Shown: positions 7,054-16,388 of the stretch, in pieces | Layout of the letters: each line of letters begins with the position of its first letter | How positions within the stretch are numbered: position 1 is the first letter of the stretch | NCBI GenBank assembly: GCA_027604685.1 | Contig: JADHYX010000170.1 | Coordinates: forward strand, 1-16,388 | Length of the DNA: 16,388 nt | From: Lobulomyces angularis | Lineage: Eukaryota > Chytridiomycota > Chytridiomycetes > Lobulomycetales > Lobulomycetaceae | Reading direction: 5' to 3' | The notes under the pieces: generated by a model | Told to the model about the DNA's origin: nothing | Database searches by the model: none | What the model saw: the letters and a program-made list of their open reading frames with translations, nothing else | Program-made: the position numbers and the translations under genes

Positions 7054-9381
7054 ATGACTGATTCAACAAATGAACAAAATTTAAATGTAATAGATGATCA
7101 TTCACCAGCTACTGAAGAAACTGAAGATAGGTTAAATTTTCCTACCAAACTTGATATAGAAACTTCCTTAAATGTTTTTAAATACTTTTGGGAATTTCCT
7201 GAAAAAAAATCCGAAGCTGCAACAAATTTAGCTTTGCGAGAATTATTTGAAATAACCAGATTAATGTTTGTTAGTTTATAAAAAAAAAAATAAAAAATAA
7301 AAGAAACCTTCTTTTTTTCATCTTTTTTTTATTTGAAAATTTATTTAATAAGAAATTTTTTTATTTAGGCCCCAACTAAAAAAGAAAGGGAAAAGTTGCA
7401 GAAAGAAAAAAAAAATTTAAAAAAAAAAGAGGATCAACTTCTTTTAAATCAAAGTTTAATAAGAACAAACAGAAACTTTAAGTTAGTAGGAAGCAATGTA
7501 ACAAAAGGTGCTCTTTTGGCATCTGGAAGTGAAAACTTGGAATATCCACCAAAGAGGGGAGATCTTAATGAGATTAATAAATTTATAGTCGATAGTGATG
7601 CGAAAATTCAAGAAGATCTAAAATTACAAGTAGGTGAAGCGATAATGGCACAAAAAAATTTTGAATCAGAGGTAGAAAATACAAAAAAAACTGTTTACTT
7701 CCATTACAGTAGAAGTTGTCATATTTGTGGTTCTCTATACAACAAGGCAGATGATTTTTGTAAATACAAAATATAACTAGACTACAAGTTGATATATATT
7801 TTTTTGTTTTTAAAAAAAAAAAAAAACCATGTAGATGATCAACTATGTGAAAATTGTGCAATTTTTAATAAGCTAAAAAGAAACGTGACAATGGATTTAA
7901 CTGGAAGAATTTTTTTGTTAACTGGTTTGATATTTAATTTTTTTATTTTATTTTTTTTGCAAAAAATTTTTTCAAATCCCATTCGTTTATCAACTATACT
8001 GAAACATTTTTTTTTTTTATAATTTAGGCGCTAGAATTAAAATTGGATATTGTGTTTGTTTAAAATTATTAAGAATGGTATAAAGTATTTTTTTTGTTTT
8101 TTATAATAATTACTTATTTGTAGGGTGCAACTGTATTAGCCACCACAAGATTTCCACATGATGCTGCGAAAAGATTATCAAAAGAGGAGGACTTTATTTC
8201 ATTTAAAGATAGAATAATTTTATTTGGATTGGATTTTAGAGACATCTCCATGGTAAAAAAATTTATTTAATTTATCACCAAATTTTTATTTTTTTTTTAT
8301 CTAAATAAAAATAAGGTTCATCAGTTTTGCGCGTATGTTAAAAAAAATTTTACCAGGTTAGATGGAATAATTAATAATGCAGCACAAACTGTACGAAAAC
8401 CTCCAAGTTTTTACGAGCACTTAATCCCATTTGAAGTAGAGGAGTTACCAGAATTCATATCAACTTGTGTGAAAATAGTATTTATCAATAACGGAAATGA
8501 AAATTACTATCTAAAAAAACACAACTCGGATGCGGATGTAAATGAAAACCAAGTATCTGTAATAAGAAGTAGTATTCAGGTAAAGTCAACTTCAGCGTTA
8601 ATGTCCCAGCTTGAGTTAATACCATCTGATAAGAAAGAAAATAATAAAATATTATATCCAGAGGGGCTGCTTGACCGTGATGATCAACAGATTGATATGT
8701 CCAAATCAAATTCTTGGAAAAGTTTGTTAGGTGAAATATCAACTGTAGAAATGGTGGAATGTCATGCAATAAACACCTTTGTACCTTTCATATTAATTAG
8801 CGAATTAACCAATTTGATGAAATCTACGATTAACAGTCCTATAGGAAGCAATGAAGATAAAAAATGGAATAAGGTTTGTTTGACTTGTATTTTTTTTTTT
8901 AATACTTCGAAATTTTGTTGTTTTTTTTTATTAAAAAAAAAAAGTATGTAGTTAATGTCAGTGCAATGGAAGGTCAATTTTATAGAAAAAAAACTGATCA
9001 ACATCCTCATACCAATATGGCTAAAGCAGCTTTGGTAAACTTACTGATCAATATTTTCATTTTATATATAATTTTTTTCTGAAGAATATGCTTACAAGGA
9101 CGAGTAGTTCCGTGTTGGCATTAGACAATATTTTTATGACATCCGTTGACACTGGCTGGATAACAGATGAAAACCCAATTGATCAATGGTATGAAGCTGA
9201 GTTTATTAAGCAAGTATAATACTAATGATTACTTTTTAGGAAAAACAGAGCAGGACAGCCACCACCACTTGATGAAGTTGATGCATGTATGCGAATATTA
9301 GATCCAATTTTAAGAGGAGAACTGAAGGGGGAGTATCTTTATGGAATATTTTTAAAAAATTATTTTCCAACAAGATGGTGA
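7054..9381 (+). CDS. Short-chain dehydrogenase with N-terminal Cys4 cluster
   Basis: Nine exons (7054-7269, 7369-7759, 7835-7924, 8028-8077, 8124-8252, 8316-8873, 8945-9034, 9085-9188, 9240-9381) join to 589 residues. Residues 1-180 are charged and include a lysine-rich coiled-coil-like part. A four-cysteine cluster follows (CHIC at 189-192, CENC at 207-210), a likely zinc ribbon interrupted by an intron. The Rossmann fold begins LLTGARIKIG (TGxxxxxG at 232-239), with NNAA at 312-315, the NVSAMEG strand with Ser484, and HTNMAK with Lys505, then VDTGWI. The usual catalytic Tyr of YxxxK is replaced by Thr501. As I recall, related eukaryotic proteins share [13 protein letters not shown], so this is probably a family trait. 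The substrate is unknown; NAD(P) binding is likely, and ordinary SDR catalysis is doubtful. Confidence 0.85.
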
Positions 9382-10495
9382 ATTTTGGAACTCTTAATAT
9401 TAAATTATTTTTTATACTATAGATAGAATTTAAAAAAAAAAATAAAATCGAAAATCAAAAAAAAAGTTTTTTGATTATAGAAGTTAAAAAAAAAAAATTA
9501 TTTATTTGAATTATTGCAAAAAAAAAAATTTCAGCAATTTAAATATGTAAAAAAAAATGTTTTTTTCCTTAATTATCAAAATTAGATAATTTGAGAGTGA
9601 TTAATTGCAATATGTAAAATGTAAAATTTTTTAGAATACAGCAGGATATCTCAGAATTCGTGGTAGTAAATTTGAACATGTGATCAATCAGCAACGGAAA
9701 TTTAGACACTCTTCTGCAAAAATTTTGTAAAGATGAAAGAAAAAAAAGTTTATTGAAATATGGAATATTATTATTTCGAAACAAAGATGATGAATGGTAA
9801 TGGGTTACGGTGATTAAGTGATTTTAAGATATATCTTAAGATTACAGCTGGAAAATGAAGTAGTAGAATAGATGTTCATAAATTTTGATGTGGTGGTGTT
9901 TTTTAAAGATGAAATATAATTTTTTTGTAGCTTTACTTTATTCATATACATTTAAACTAATTTTAATCACTAGAACTTGGTGACTTAAATTTTAATTAAT
10001 AGATACAATACGGTGTAAGCATAGAAACTTACTTGTCTTTGAAGACCCTTAAAGCTGTAAAAATTTTGAACAGCTGATGGAGGAGGAGGATTGATGGATC
10101 TGACAGCACAGTAAACTATGTGGAATTGTGCGTTTCGGAAGATTTTTGCCCGCACGGGATTTACAAAAAAAAAGTAGAGTTAAAGCTAGTTAACTTTTTA
10201 GTAAAGGGAAGCTAGATCTTTTAAATAGGATTTTTGGCTTTATTTAACTAAGGCTCTATAGTTCCGCTTCAGCTCTGCAAACACCCGCCAAAGCTTAAAA
10301 ATCAGCCAAAATCCTCAGTAGCCTCGGCGTGGTGGCGTGGGGGCTGGAGCGCAACAAAGTGGAAAATTTGATCAGTTCCACCGTAAGAGGATCATCTGAT
10401 CTAATTTCAAATTTCGCCAATATTTTATATAAATTTGCTCATGTAATCAAGTTTTTTTTTTTTTTTTTTTTTAATCACCAAACAAAAAAAATACA
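9382..10495. other. 1.1 kb spacer with remnants and GC-richer block
   Basis: The first part is A/T-rich with AATAAA near 9440, a possible poly(A) signal for the dehydrogenase. Between about 9630 and 9800 short plus-strand stretches look protein-like in two frames (NTAGYLRIRGSKFEH, and NLDTLLQKFCKDE in another) but have no start and no clean end; this may be a gene remnant. A perfect 16-base palindrome lies at 9824-9839. From 10030 to 10400 the composition becomes GC-richer and includes repeat copy B. A T-run of about 22 bases (10451-10472) and a TATATAAAT (near 10427) precede the bleomycin hydrolase start and may be its promoter. Confidence 0.4.
10128..10337 (-). repeat. Dispersed repeat, degenerate copy B
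   Basis: On the minus strand this block carries CGCCACCACG (10337-10328), AGGCT (10324-10320) and AAGCTTTGG (10296-10288) in the order and spacing of copy A at 3630-3677. A further AAATCTTCCGAAA word lies at 10146-10134. It stands out as GC-rich in an AT-rich spacer. It has no coding frame, and the element type is unknown. Confidence 0.4.
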
Positions 10496-12299
10496 ATGAA
10501 GTTTTTAAAATCTCTCTTGGAAAAAATTCAATCTAGAAAAAAAAGTTCTGGAAATCCCAACTTTAAATCTGTTGCTCCTCCTGCATATCTTGAAAAATCT
10601 CCCGAGTGGCACAACCATCTTCCAAAAATTAAACCATCGCAATCTATATCAAGTGAAACCTTAGATACCTACAGTGCTGACTATAATAAAAATGAAAAGA
10701 ACGAGCTTGCCCACCATGTCATCAGAAATGCCAGCGTAACTGACATTTTATTAAATGGTGATATTCTAATGAAGAATCCTGAACTTTTTAGTGAAAAGGT
10801 AATAGATCAAAGTGTTTTTTATATTAAAAAAAAATTCTTTTTCTAAAATATAAATATATCTAGATTGACCTTGAAGGTAATATTACTAACCAGAAGTCTT
10901 CTGGTAGATGCTGGATATTCGCTGCAACAAACTGCATGAGGCTTGTGTTAATGAAAAAGTAAAATATATTAAAAAAAAAAGGCATTTTAACTTATATTTT
11001 TTATAGATATAACTTAAAAACCTTTGAGTTATCCCAGAACTATCTCTTCTTTTTTGACAAATTTGAAAAATGCAATTACTTTTTAGAAACTATGGTAGAA
11101 TTGGCCTTAATTGAAGAACCTGATTCAAGGTTAATTGACCGATTATTTTCTACCCCTGTTAATGATGGTAAAATAAAGTTACTCTTTGAGAAGAAAAGTT
11201 TTAATTTTGAAACGATTTGTCATTAGGTGGTCAATGGGACATGTTAGTTAATGTTGTGGAAAAATACGGAGTCGTTCCACAGTGTGCTTTCCCTGAAACT
11301 TACCATTCCTCAAATTCAAGTCAAGTAAATTGGCTTGTAACTAAAAAATTAAGAGAGTATGGTATTACTATTAGAAAAGCTTTGCGTGAAGAGAAAAAAT
11401 CAGTTGAACAAGTTAGAGAATTAAAAACTGAAATGCTCAATAATATTTATCGGTATAAAATTAACTGTTTTTGATATACTTTACTAATAATATCTTTAGT
11501 ATTTTGGTAACCGCTTTGGGTGAACCACCAAAGACATTTGATTGGAGATTTAGAAATGAAGACGGAAAGTTTCACTCTTTGGATCACATTACCCCTAAAA
11601 ATTTTTATGAAAATCATATAAAACCTGGATTAGGCACTGGCGAAGATTTAGGTGTCGGTTCTTACGTTTCTTTAGTCAATGATCCACGTCATCCTTATTA
11701 CACAAGAATGACAGTGAAACATCTAGGAAATGTGTACGAAGGAAAAAAAATTAATTATCTCAACGTTCCCGTTGAAGTACTTAAGGAGGCTGCATACAAT
11801 ACCATTAAAGACGGCAAACCAGTTTGGTTTGGTTGTGATGTCGGTAAATTTTATGACAGAAAGCATGGTGTAATGGACTTAAACATGTATAACTACAGAG
11901 CCGCATTTGGTGTTGACGTTGTAAATAATATGACAAAAGCCGAGAGATTAATGTACAATGAATCTCTTATGACTCATGCTATGGTTTTTACTGGTGTTCA
12001 CGTCAATGATAGCACTGGGTCCACAGAACGTTGGAGAGTTGAAAATTCTGTAAGTGAAAATTCATAAATTAAATTAAACATGCTAAATTATATTGCTTTT
12101 TAAGTGGGGTGTATCTGCTGCAGGTACGGGGTCCAGTGGATTTGAAATAATGAATGATGATTGGTTCAGCGAGTATACATACCAAGTTGTAGTAGAAAAG
12201 AAATATCTTAGAAAAGATTTAGAGCCTTTGCTTGGTGTTTCAAACAGTCAACCAATAATCGAATTACCTCTTTGGGATCCAATGGGATCTTTAGCTTAA
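10496..12299 (+). CDS. Bleomycin hydrolase (C1B cysteine aminopeptidase)
   Basis: Six exons (10496-10798, 10864-10958, 11007-11167, 11227-11452, 11500-12049, 12105-12299) join to 509 residues. It is a papain-fold peptidase of family C1B, forming hexameric cages in the cytosol that trim peptides from the N-terminus and hydrolyse homocysteine thiolactone and bleomycin. The catalytic cysteine is in QKSSGRCWIFAA (Cys117), the histidine in MTHAMVFTGVH (His421) and the asparagine in WRVENSWG (Asn444). Also seen are LSQNYLFFFDK, NDGGQWDML and the C-terminal arm ending WDPMGSLA, the tail that reaches into the active site in known enzymes. The N-terminus before the catalytic cysteine is about 40 residues longer than in yeast and human enzymes (Cys73 there), is basic and proline-containing, and might be a targeting or linker segment. 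All catalytic residues are intact. Introns 4 and 5 have TACTAAT and TGCTAAAT branch-like sites. Confidence 0.95.
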
Positions 12300-12470
12300 T
12301 TTTATGTTAATTTTTAATTTTAAAAAAAACATATTGTAAATTTCTTAATACTTTTTTTAATATCCAAAATCTAATTTTACTATAAATTTTATGTTAATTT
12401 TTAATTTTTAAAAAAACATATTGTAAAATTCTTAATACTTTTTAATATCCAAAATCCAATTTTACTGTAA
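12298..12470 (+). repeat. 87-bp tandem duplication in 3' flank
   Basis: Two head-to-tail copies, 12298-12384 and 12385-12470, differ by a few bases and by homopolymer length. The first copy begins with the last two bases of the bleomycin hydrolase stop codon. Each contains TTTATGTTAATTTTTAATTT, an ACATATTGTAAA word and TTAATATCCAAAATC. The duplication probably doubles the 3' untranslated or cleavage region. The rest of the spacer to 12655 is AT-rich, without other features, and leads into the EDC3 start. Confidence 0.85.
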
Positions 12471-12655
12471 CTTCTTAAATGTCAAATTCTGTATTTCAGA
12501 CCTTCTTTATATTATTTTTATAAGATAAATTTTTTTAATTTTTTATTTAAAAACTTAATTATTATATTTTTAAATTTTCGCAATTTATAAATTTTTTTTT
12601 TTTTAAAAAAATTTTGATTCACGACTGATCAAAAAAGCATTTGAAGCTAAAAAGA

Positions 12656-15484
12656 ATGGCTGATTTTTTTGGATTGGAAGTTAAAGTAAGTTTAGTATCT
12701 GGTGCTTTAGTTAGAGGTGTGATATAAAAACTCTTTTATCAAAATTATGTAACAATTTTAGGTACTGTTCAAAATGTGGATCAAAAAACTCAAAGACTTA
12801 CCTTATCCAGTGGTAAATATTTTAAAGAAAAGAAAAAAAAATTTTTTTTAAAATCATTGAACTGTAGATTATGGACTTAAAAAAAAAAAAAATTAATAAA
12901 TATAATAAAAAAAAAAAAAACACTTGAAGTATAAATTAAATTTGGTTTTTTTTTTTTTTTTTATTGCCAATTAGCTGTTGTTCAAAATGGAAAACTAAAT
13001 CAACAATTTGACATCTTTTACATATCAGGAAATGATATCAAGGACTTGCAATTGTCGTCAAATAACAAACCGCCATTACAACTGCCTGATCAAATACACA
13101 AGCAAAGTAAACCTGCAACTTTTTCAATACCAAATCAATCTTTTAATGATGTAAATCCAGACTTAATAAATCATTCCTTTCAGCAAAGCAACAATTTTAT
13201 TAGCCAAAGTGACTCGACTGCATTTCCAGGAATGACTCAAGTTTTGAATAGTGTGCATGACACCTCATCCTCCACAAATTATTTGCAAAAAAATTTGGTA
13301 TCAAACCATAAAACTGTGCAACATAAAACTAGTAACTATAGTCATCCATATGGAGATCCAGCGATAATATCGGTTTACTAAAATTCTCTACTGTATTTTT
13401 TATTTGACTGACACTCCTTTTTTTTTTTTTTTGTTTTATCATTAATATAGATGGAATATCAACAACCATCTCCACCTATACCAATATTATCTAGGTACTC
13501 ATTTAAAAACCCTTTTTTATCTTATAATAATTAAAAAATTATATATTTTATTTTTTCCAGAACTATCAGTCAAAGGTCTTCAAATATACTTGCTCATGGC
13601 TTGAAAGAAAATGAAGAGGAAGGAAATTCAACAGAAGAATTGGAATACGATGACTTTGTACAGCAATATCAATCACAACAACAACAACAGCAACCGCCAA
13701 AAAATAAACAAAAAAAAAATTTAAAAAAAAAGAATAATATTGTAGATAATTCAAATTCAAATTTTGCCCATGCATATGAACCATTAATTCCTGAAAAAAA
13801 ATCAGAAAAAGGAAAAAGCAATAAACAGCAGTATGGAAATAATCAAGCAAAACAAAAAAAGAGAGGAAATGAATGGGCAAACAATGACGTTTCTGATTAT
13901 GTTCAGGAATTTGATTTTCAAGCAAACCTGGCAGAATTTGTAAAGTTAATTTTAAAAGCAATTTTTTTTTTTGTTAAAATTTCACAAAAACTATTTTTTT
14001 TTAGGACAAGAAGCAAGTTTTTGATGAGATTTCTAGGGAAGATCAAACTGAACCGGAAACATTACTGGTGAATTTAAATAAGAAAAGACCTGCTACATTA
14101 AAAAATCAGCAAAATTACGTAAAAACGGTTCCAAAGTTGGGTATTAGAGAGATGGTCTTAGACACTCCCTCAGGAGATGAAACAGGAAATGAAGCTGAAG
14201 TCGAAGAAAGCTTTAGTTTTGAAAGTGATCACGATTTTAACAATGGAAATTTAGTTCGAAGGAGAAGTAATGTTATAAGAAGACCATACTTGACAACTTT
14301 GAGGTACAATAAAGAAATTATGAAAAATAAAAAAATTAAAATTTTTTAATTTTTTTTATTTATGAAAGCGATATTTCTGTTCCCACACTTTCCTTTAGTG
14401 AACTTGATACTATGGACAGGTTTTTTTACCCATTATTTTCCATTTACCCATTTTTTTTAACACTTTTTGTCATAAAGAATATCTGTTTCGACGACAGGAC
14501 CTAATCCAGATCAGCAAATTGAAAATGCTGCTAGATGTTGTGCAATGCTGGGTAATTTTAATTTTTTTCTTCTTTTTTTATTAAACATTAGCCTATTAAG
14601 TGATGCAGGCTATTGGTGGATCTAGAAGATTTAAAGTAGGGAATCATAATGCACCTCCAATTATTGTGGTACTTGCTGGTGAGTGTAGGGCCGGAGGTTA
14701 TGGAATTGCCACTGCAAGGTTTTAATTTTAAAGTAATTTCTATTTTAAAATTTTATTAGACAACTTGCAAATCATGATTGTAATGTCATCGTTTGCTGGG
14801 TAGGTGGATATGGAGATGGGGATGGTGTTCAAAGTATTGAGGGACAGGTAAAACTTTTATTCATAATGTAATTTTTTTGAAATTTTTTTTTAGAATATTA
14901 CACCGCAGTTGGAAATTCTAAATGCTTCAGGAGCTAAACTAGTTCAGAGTGCTGCTGAACTACCAATTACCAGTAACCACCCAGTTGATTTAGTAATAGA
15001 CGGCCTACTTGGTGGCAGAAGGTCTATTAAATCAATTAGCAGCGAAGGAGGTCGAAAATACAGAATTGTTGAAGCAATTAGATGGGCAATGAGCACCTCG
15101 GCACCTAAATTGAGTTTAGAGGCTCCAAGTGGTTCGAAAGGATTTAGTAAGCGATAGAAATATTTTTTGTTTTTAAGATTAACATTTATTATTAAAGATT
15201 TGCAAGAGTCTCCGCTTCATATTTCTCCAAAATACACCCTAGCGTTTGGATTACCATTAACATTGTGCTATACCTTTCCAGATGTAGGGGAAATTTTTCT
15301 CGCAGATATTGGTATTCCGAAAAAATTAATAGAAAAGATATTAGAAAATTGTAAAGAAGAAGAGGAAGAGGAAGACGATAGTAGTACACAAGCCTTAACT
15401 GAAGAAAAAAAAAAAGAAAAGATTAAATACTTCATGCCATTTGCAGATAAATTTTTAGTAGGCTTAAGTAAATCTGTTTTATAA
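12656..15484 (+). CDS. EDC3: Enhancer of mRNA decapping 3 (EDC3)
   Basis: Twelve exons (12656-12716, 12762-12812, 12975-13372, 13451-13494, 13561-13939, 14005-14303, 14369-14419, 14478-14551, 14601-14718, 14760-14847, 14894-15146, 15198-15484) join to 700 residues. Order: an N-terminal LSm domain (MADFFGLEVKVSLVSGALVR, ending FYISGNDIKDL), a long Asn/Gln/Ser linker with a polyglutamine run, the FDF motif near residue 302 (QEFDFQANLAEFDKKQVF), then a YjeF_N Rossmann domain from about 430 (TGPNPDQQIENAA, AIGGSRRF, IIVVLAGECRAGGYGIATAR, LVIDGLLGG, LEAPSG, LAFGLP). EDC3 is a P-body scaffold: LSm binds Dcp2 or related partners, FDF binds the helicase Dhh1/DDX6, and YjeF_N dimerises. An acidic insert (EEEEEEDD) lies near the C-terminus. 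The last intron needs the donor GTAAGC at 15147 and acceptor at 15197. The architecture is that of fungal and animal EDC3. Confidence 0.93.
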
Positions 15485-15902
15485 ACAAAAAAAAAATAGT
15501 CTTTTTTTTTTTTTTTTGGTAAATTTTTTTTTTTTATTTTTTTTGAAGCTGTTTTTTTCATTTTTTTACCACAGTATAGATTCTTTTCTTTTTTAAATTG
15601 GAAGTCCAAGCACAATATATAGCAAACACAGCATCGCCGCGCACAGCTTCAAAAAGGTTGATGTTGCCAAAATAGAATTGGACTTCTTCATCATAAATTT
15701 AACTAAAATTCTTTAAACATTTTGGATTGTTTCCAAATTAGAAAAAAATTTGATTTATTTCTGAAAAAAAAAATTCCTATTGATAAAATTTCAATTACAG
15801 TTAAAAAAAAATTTAGTTTTTTCTTGTACAGCCACGGAACTATTAAAATTAAAACTATTTATTTTTTTTTTTAACTAAATTAAAAAATCAATATCTTTAA
15901 AA
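15485..15902. other. Spacer between EDC3 and DUF3455 gene
   Basis: Long T and A runs flank a GC-richer island at about 15593-15694 (see the small reading frame there). Further T-runs, then an A-rich leader, lead to the ATG at 15903. No clear promoter box. Confidence 0.4.
15593..15694 (-). CDS. Possible 33-residue hydrophobic small ORF
   Basis: From ATG at 15694 to TAA at 15593 the minus strand codes 33 residues that look like a signal peptide or single membrane span: two lysines after MM, then LATSTFLKLCAAMLCLLYIV. The same island is open in other frames and also has complementary ends (GAAGTCCAA at 15601-15609, TTGGACTTC at 15678-15686) with an inner AGCATC/GATGTT stem, so it could instead be a structured RNA or a lost exon. 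Evidence for translation is only the composition. Confidence 0.25.
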   Translation of the reverse strand: MMKKSNSILATSTFLKLCAAMLCLLYIVLGLPI

Positions 15903-16321
15903 ATGAAAAGTATATTTATTCAACTCATCAGCATCTCCTTGTTATATGCGAAAGGCTACTTCATTGACTTGGACACTTCCATTGATTTTCCCCAACTGGA
16001 AGAATTAGGTCTACTTCCTGATGAAAGCCAAAAATTTGTTTTTTACCTAGGTTTTCAAATTCAATCAATATATATATAAACTCTTTTTTTTTTAGCTGCT
16101 ACAGGAGTACAACAATATGCTTGCAACAAATCAATAAATGATTTTTCTTTTGTTGCACCTGAAGCAAGGTAAAACAGTTATTTTTATTTGGTTATAAAAA
16201 CCTACTTTTTTCTTTTTTTTTTTCTTTTTAAATTCACTTAATTTTTCAATTTTTTTTTCCAGATTATTTGATGAAGGAGTTAAAGTAGGTGACCATTTTG
16301 CAAGAAAGGATGAATTTGGTG
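15903..16321 (+). CDS. Secreted DUF3455-type protein, 5' part
   Basis: Exons 15903-16050, 16096-16168 and 16263-16321 are in frame; a donor GTAAAT at 16322 leads into an intron that runs off the window, so the C-terminus is missing. The N-terminus is a signal peptide (MKSIFIQLISISLLYAKGYF). After it come a short acidic stretch, FYLAATGVQQYAC near residues 47-59, FVAPEARLFDEGVKVGDHFA, which match the repeated pattern of DUF3455 (a gap-bridging G-x-Q-x-Y-x-C strand, then a W/F-x-x-x-APEA-x-L motif and G-x-H). The family is common in fungi and bacteria, extracellular, and without a settled biochemical function. The first donor, GTTTTC, is unusual but gives the correct phase and restores the AATGVQ motif. 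Confidence 0.75.
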
Positions 16322-16388
16322 GTAAATATATATATTTTTTTTTTATTATTTTTATTTTTTTTTTTTTTTAAAAAAAATAAAAAAAAAT
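16322..16388 (+). other. Incomplete intron at window end
   Basis: Begins GTAAATAT after the third exon of the DUF3455 gene and dissolves into T and A runs up to the end of the window. No acceptor is reached. Confidence 0.6.

Noticed and set aside
8485..9010. Minus-strand frames over the dehydrogenase
   Set aside because: They are shadows of a well-supported exon with conserved Rossmann-fold motifs on plus.
9569..9784. Minus-strand frame of 71 codons
   Set aside because: No motif and skewed hydrophobic content; plus-strand readings over the same bases look more protein-like but are also incomplete.
9824..9839. Perfect 16-base palindrome TTAAGATATATCTTAA
   Set aside because: A single AT-rich palindrome in AT-rich spacer can arise by chance, and nothing around it suggests a binding site.
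13566..13961. Minus-strand frame of 131 codons
   Set aside because: It is the antisense shadow of the Gln/Asn-rich EDC3 exon 5, and its phenylalanine and leucine runs come from A-runs in the coding strand.
15192..15615. Minus-strand frames with poly-serine and poly-lysine
   Set aside because: They are antisense to the last EDC3 exon and its T-rich 3' flank; no start context or domain.
1..16388. CRISPR arrays, tRNA or rRNA genes
   Set aside because: No spaced direct repeats, no tRNA T-loop with matching arms and no rRNA signature were found on either strand.

Overview
The window is a gene-dense piece of a very AT-rich eukaryotic nuclear genome. It is full of A and T homopolymers, its spliceosomal introns are short (about 40 to 170 bases), and several introns carry a TACTAAT-type branch site just before the acceptor. 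No bacterial, mitochondrial or plasmid features are visible. The EDC3 with LSm, FDF and YjeF_N domains and the DUF3455 protein fit an early-diverging fungus or a relative. The transglutaminase-elicitor gene is a family best known from oomycetes. I cannot name the species, and the homopolymer ends look like contig or assembly breaks.

Layout. On the minus strand, 239-1753 encodes a secreted transglutaminase of the GP42 elicitor family (3 exons, 465 aa), 1890-2320 looks like a decayed coding remnant, and 2560-3570 encodes a START lipid-binding protein (5 exons, 230 aa). From 3590 to 6700 the character changes. Here lie a small membrane-protein gene resembling proteins of large DNA viruses (3829-4379), three hairpins, and a decayed minus-strand gene. 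That decayed gene appears to be split into two halves (4551-4751 and 6160-6702) by a 1.4 kb unit bounded by 86-base inverted repeats (4752-6159). The unit carries two convergent, intron-containing genes of unknown function whose 3' ends overlap on a 15-base tandem repeat. The plus strand then holds a 9-exon short-chain dehydrogenase with an N-terminal four-cysteine cluster (7054-9381), a bleomycin hydrolase (10496-12299, 6 exons), EDC3 (12656-15484, 12 exons) and the start of a secreted DUF3455 protein (15903 onward).

The housekeeping genes do not form a pathway: EDC3 acts in mRNA decapping, bleomycin hydrolase in peptide turnover, and START in lipid transfer. The most novel part is the inverted-repeat unit at 4752-6159 and the possibly virus-derived neighbourhood around it. 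Exon joins were worked out by hand from reading frame, GT/AG borders and conserved motifs. All multi-exon totals come out as whole codons.
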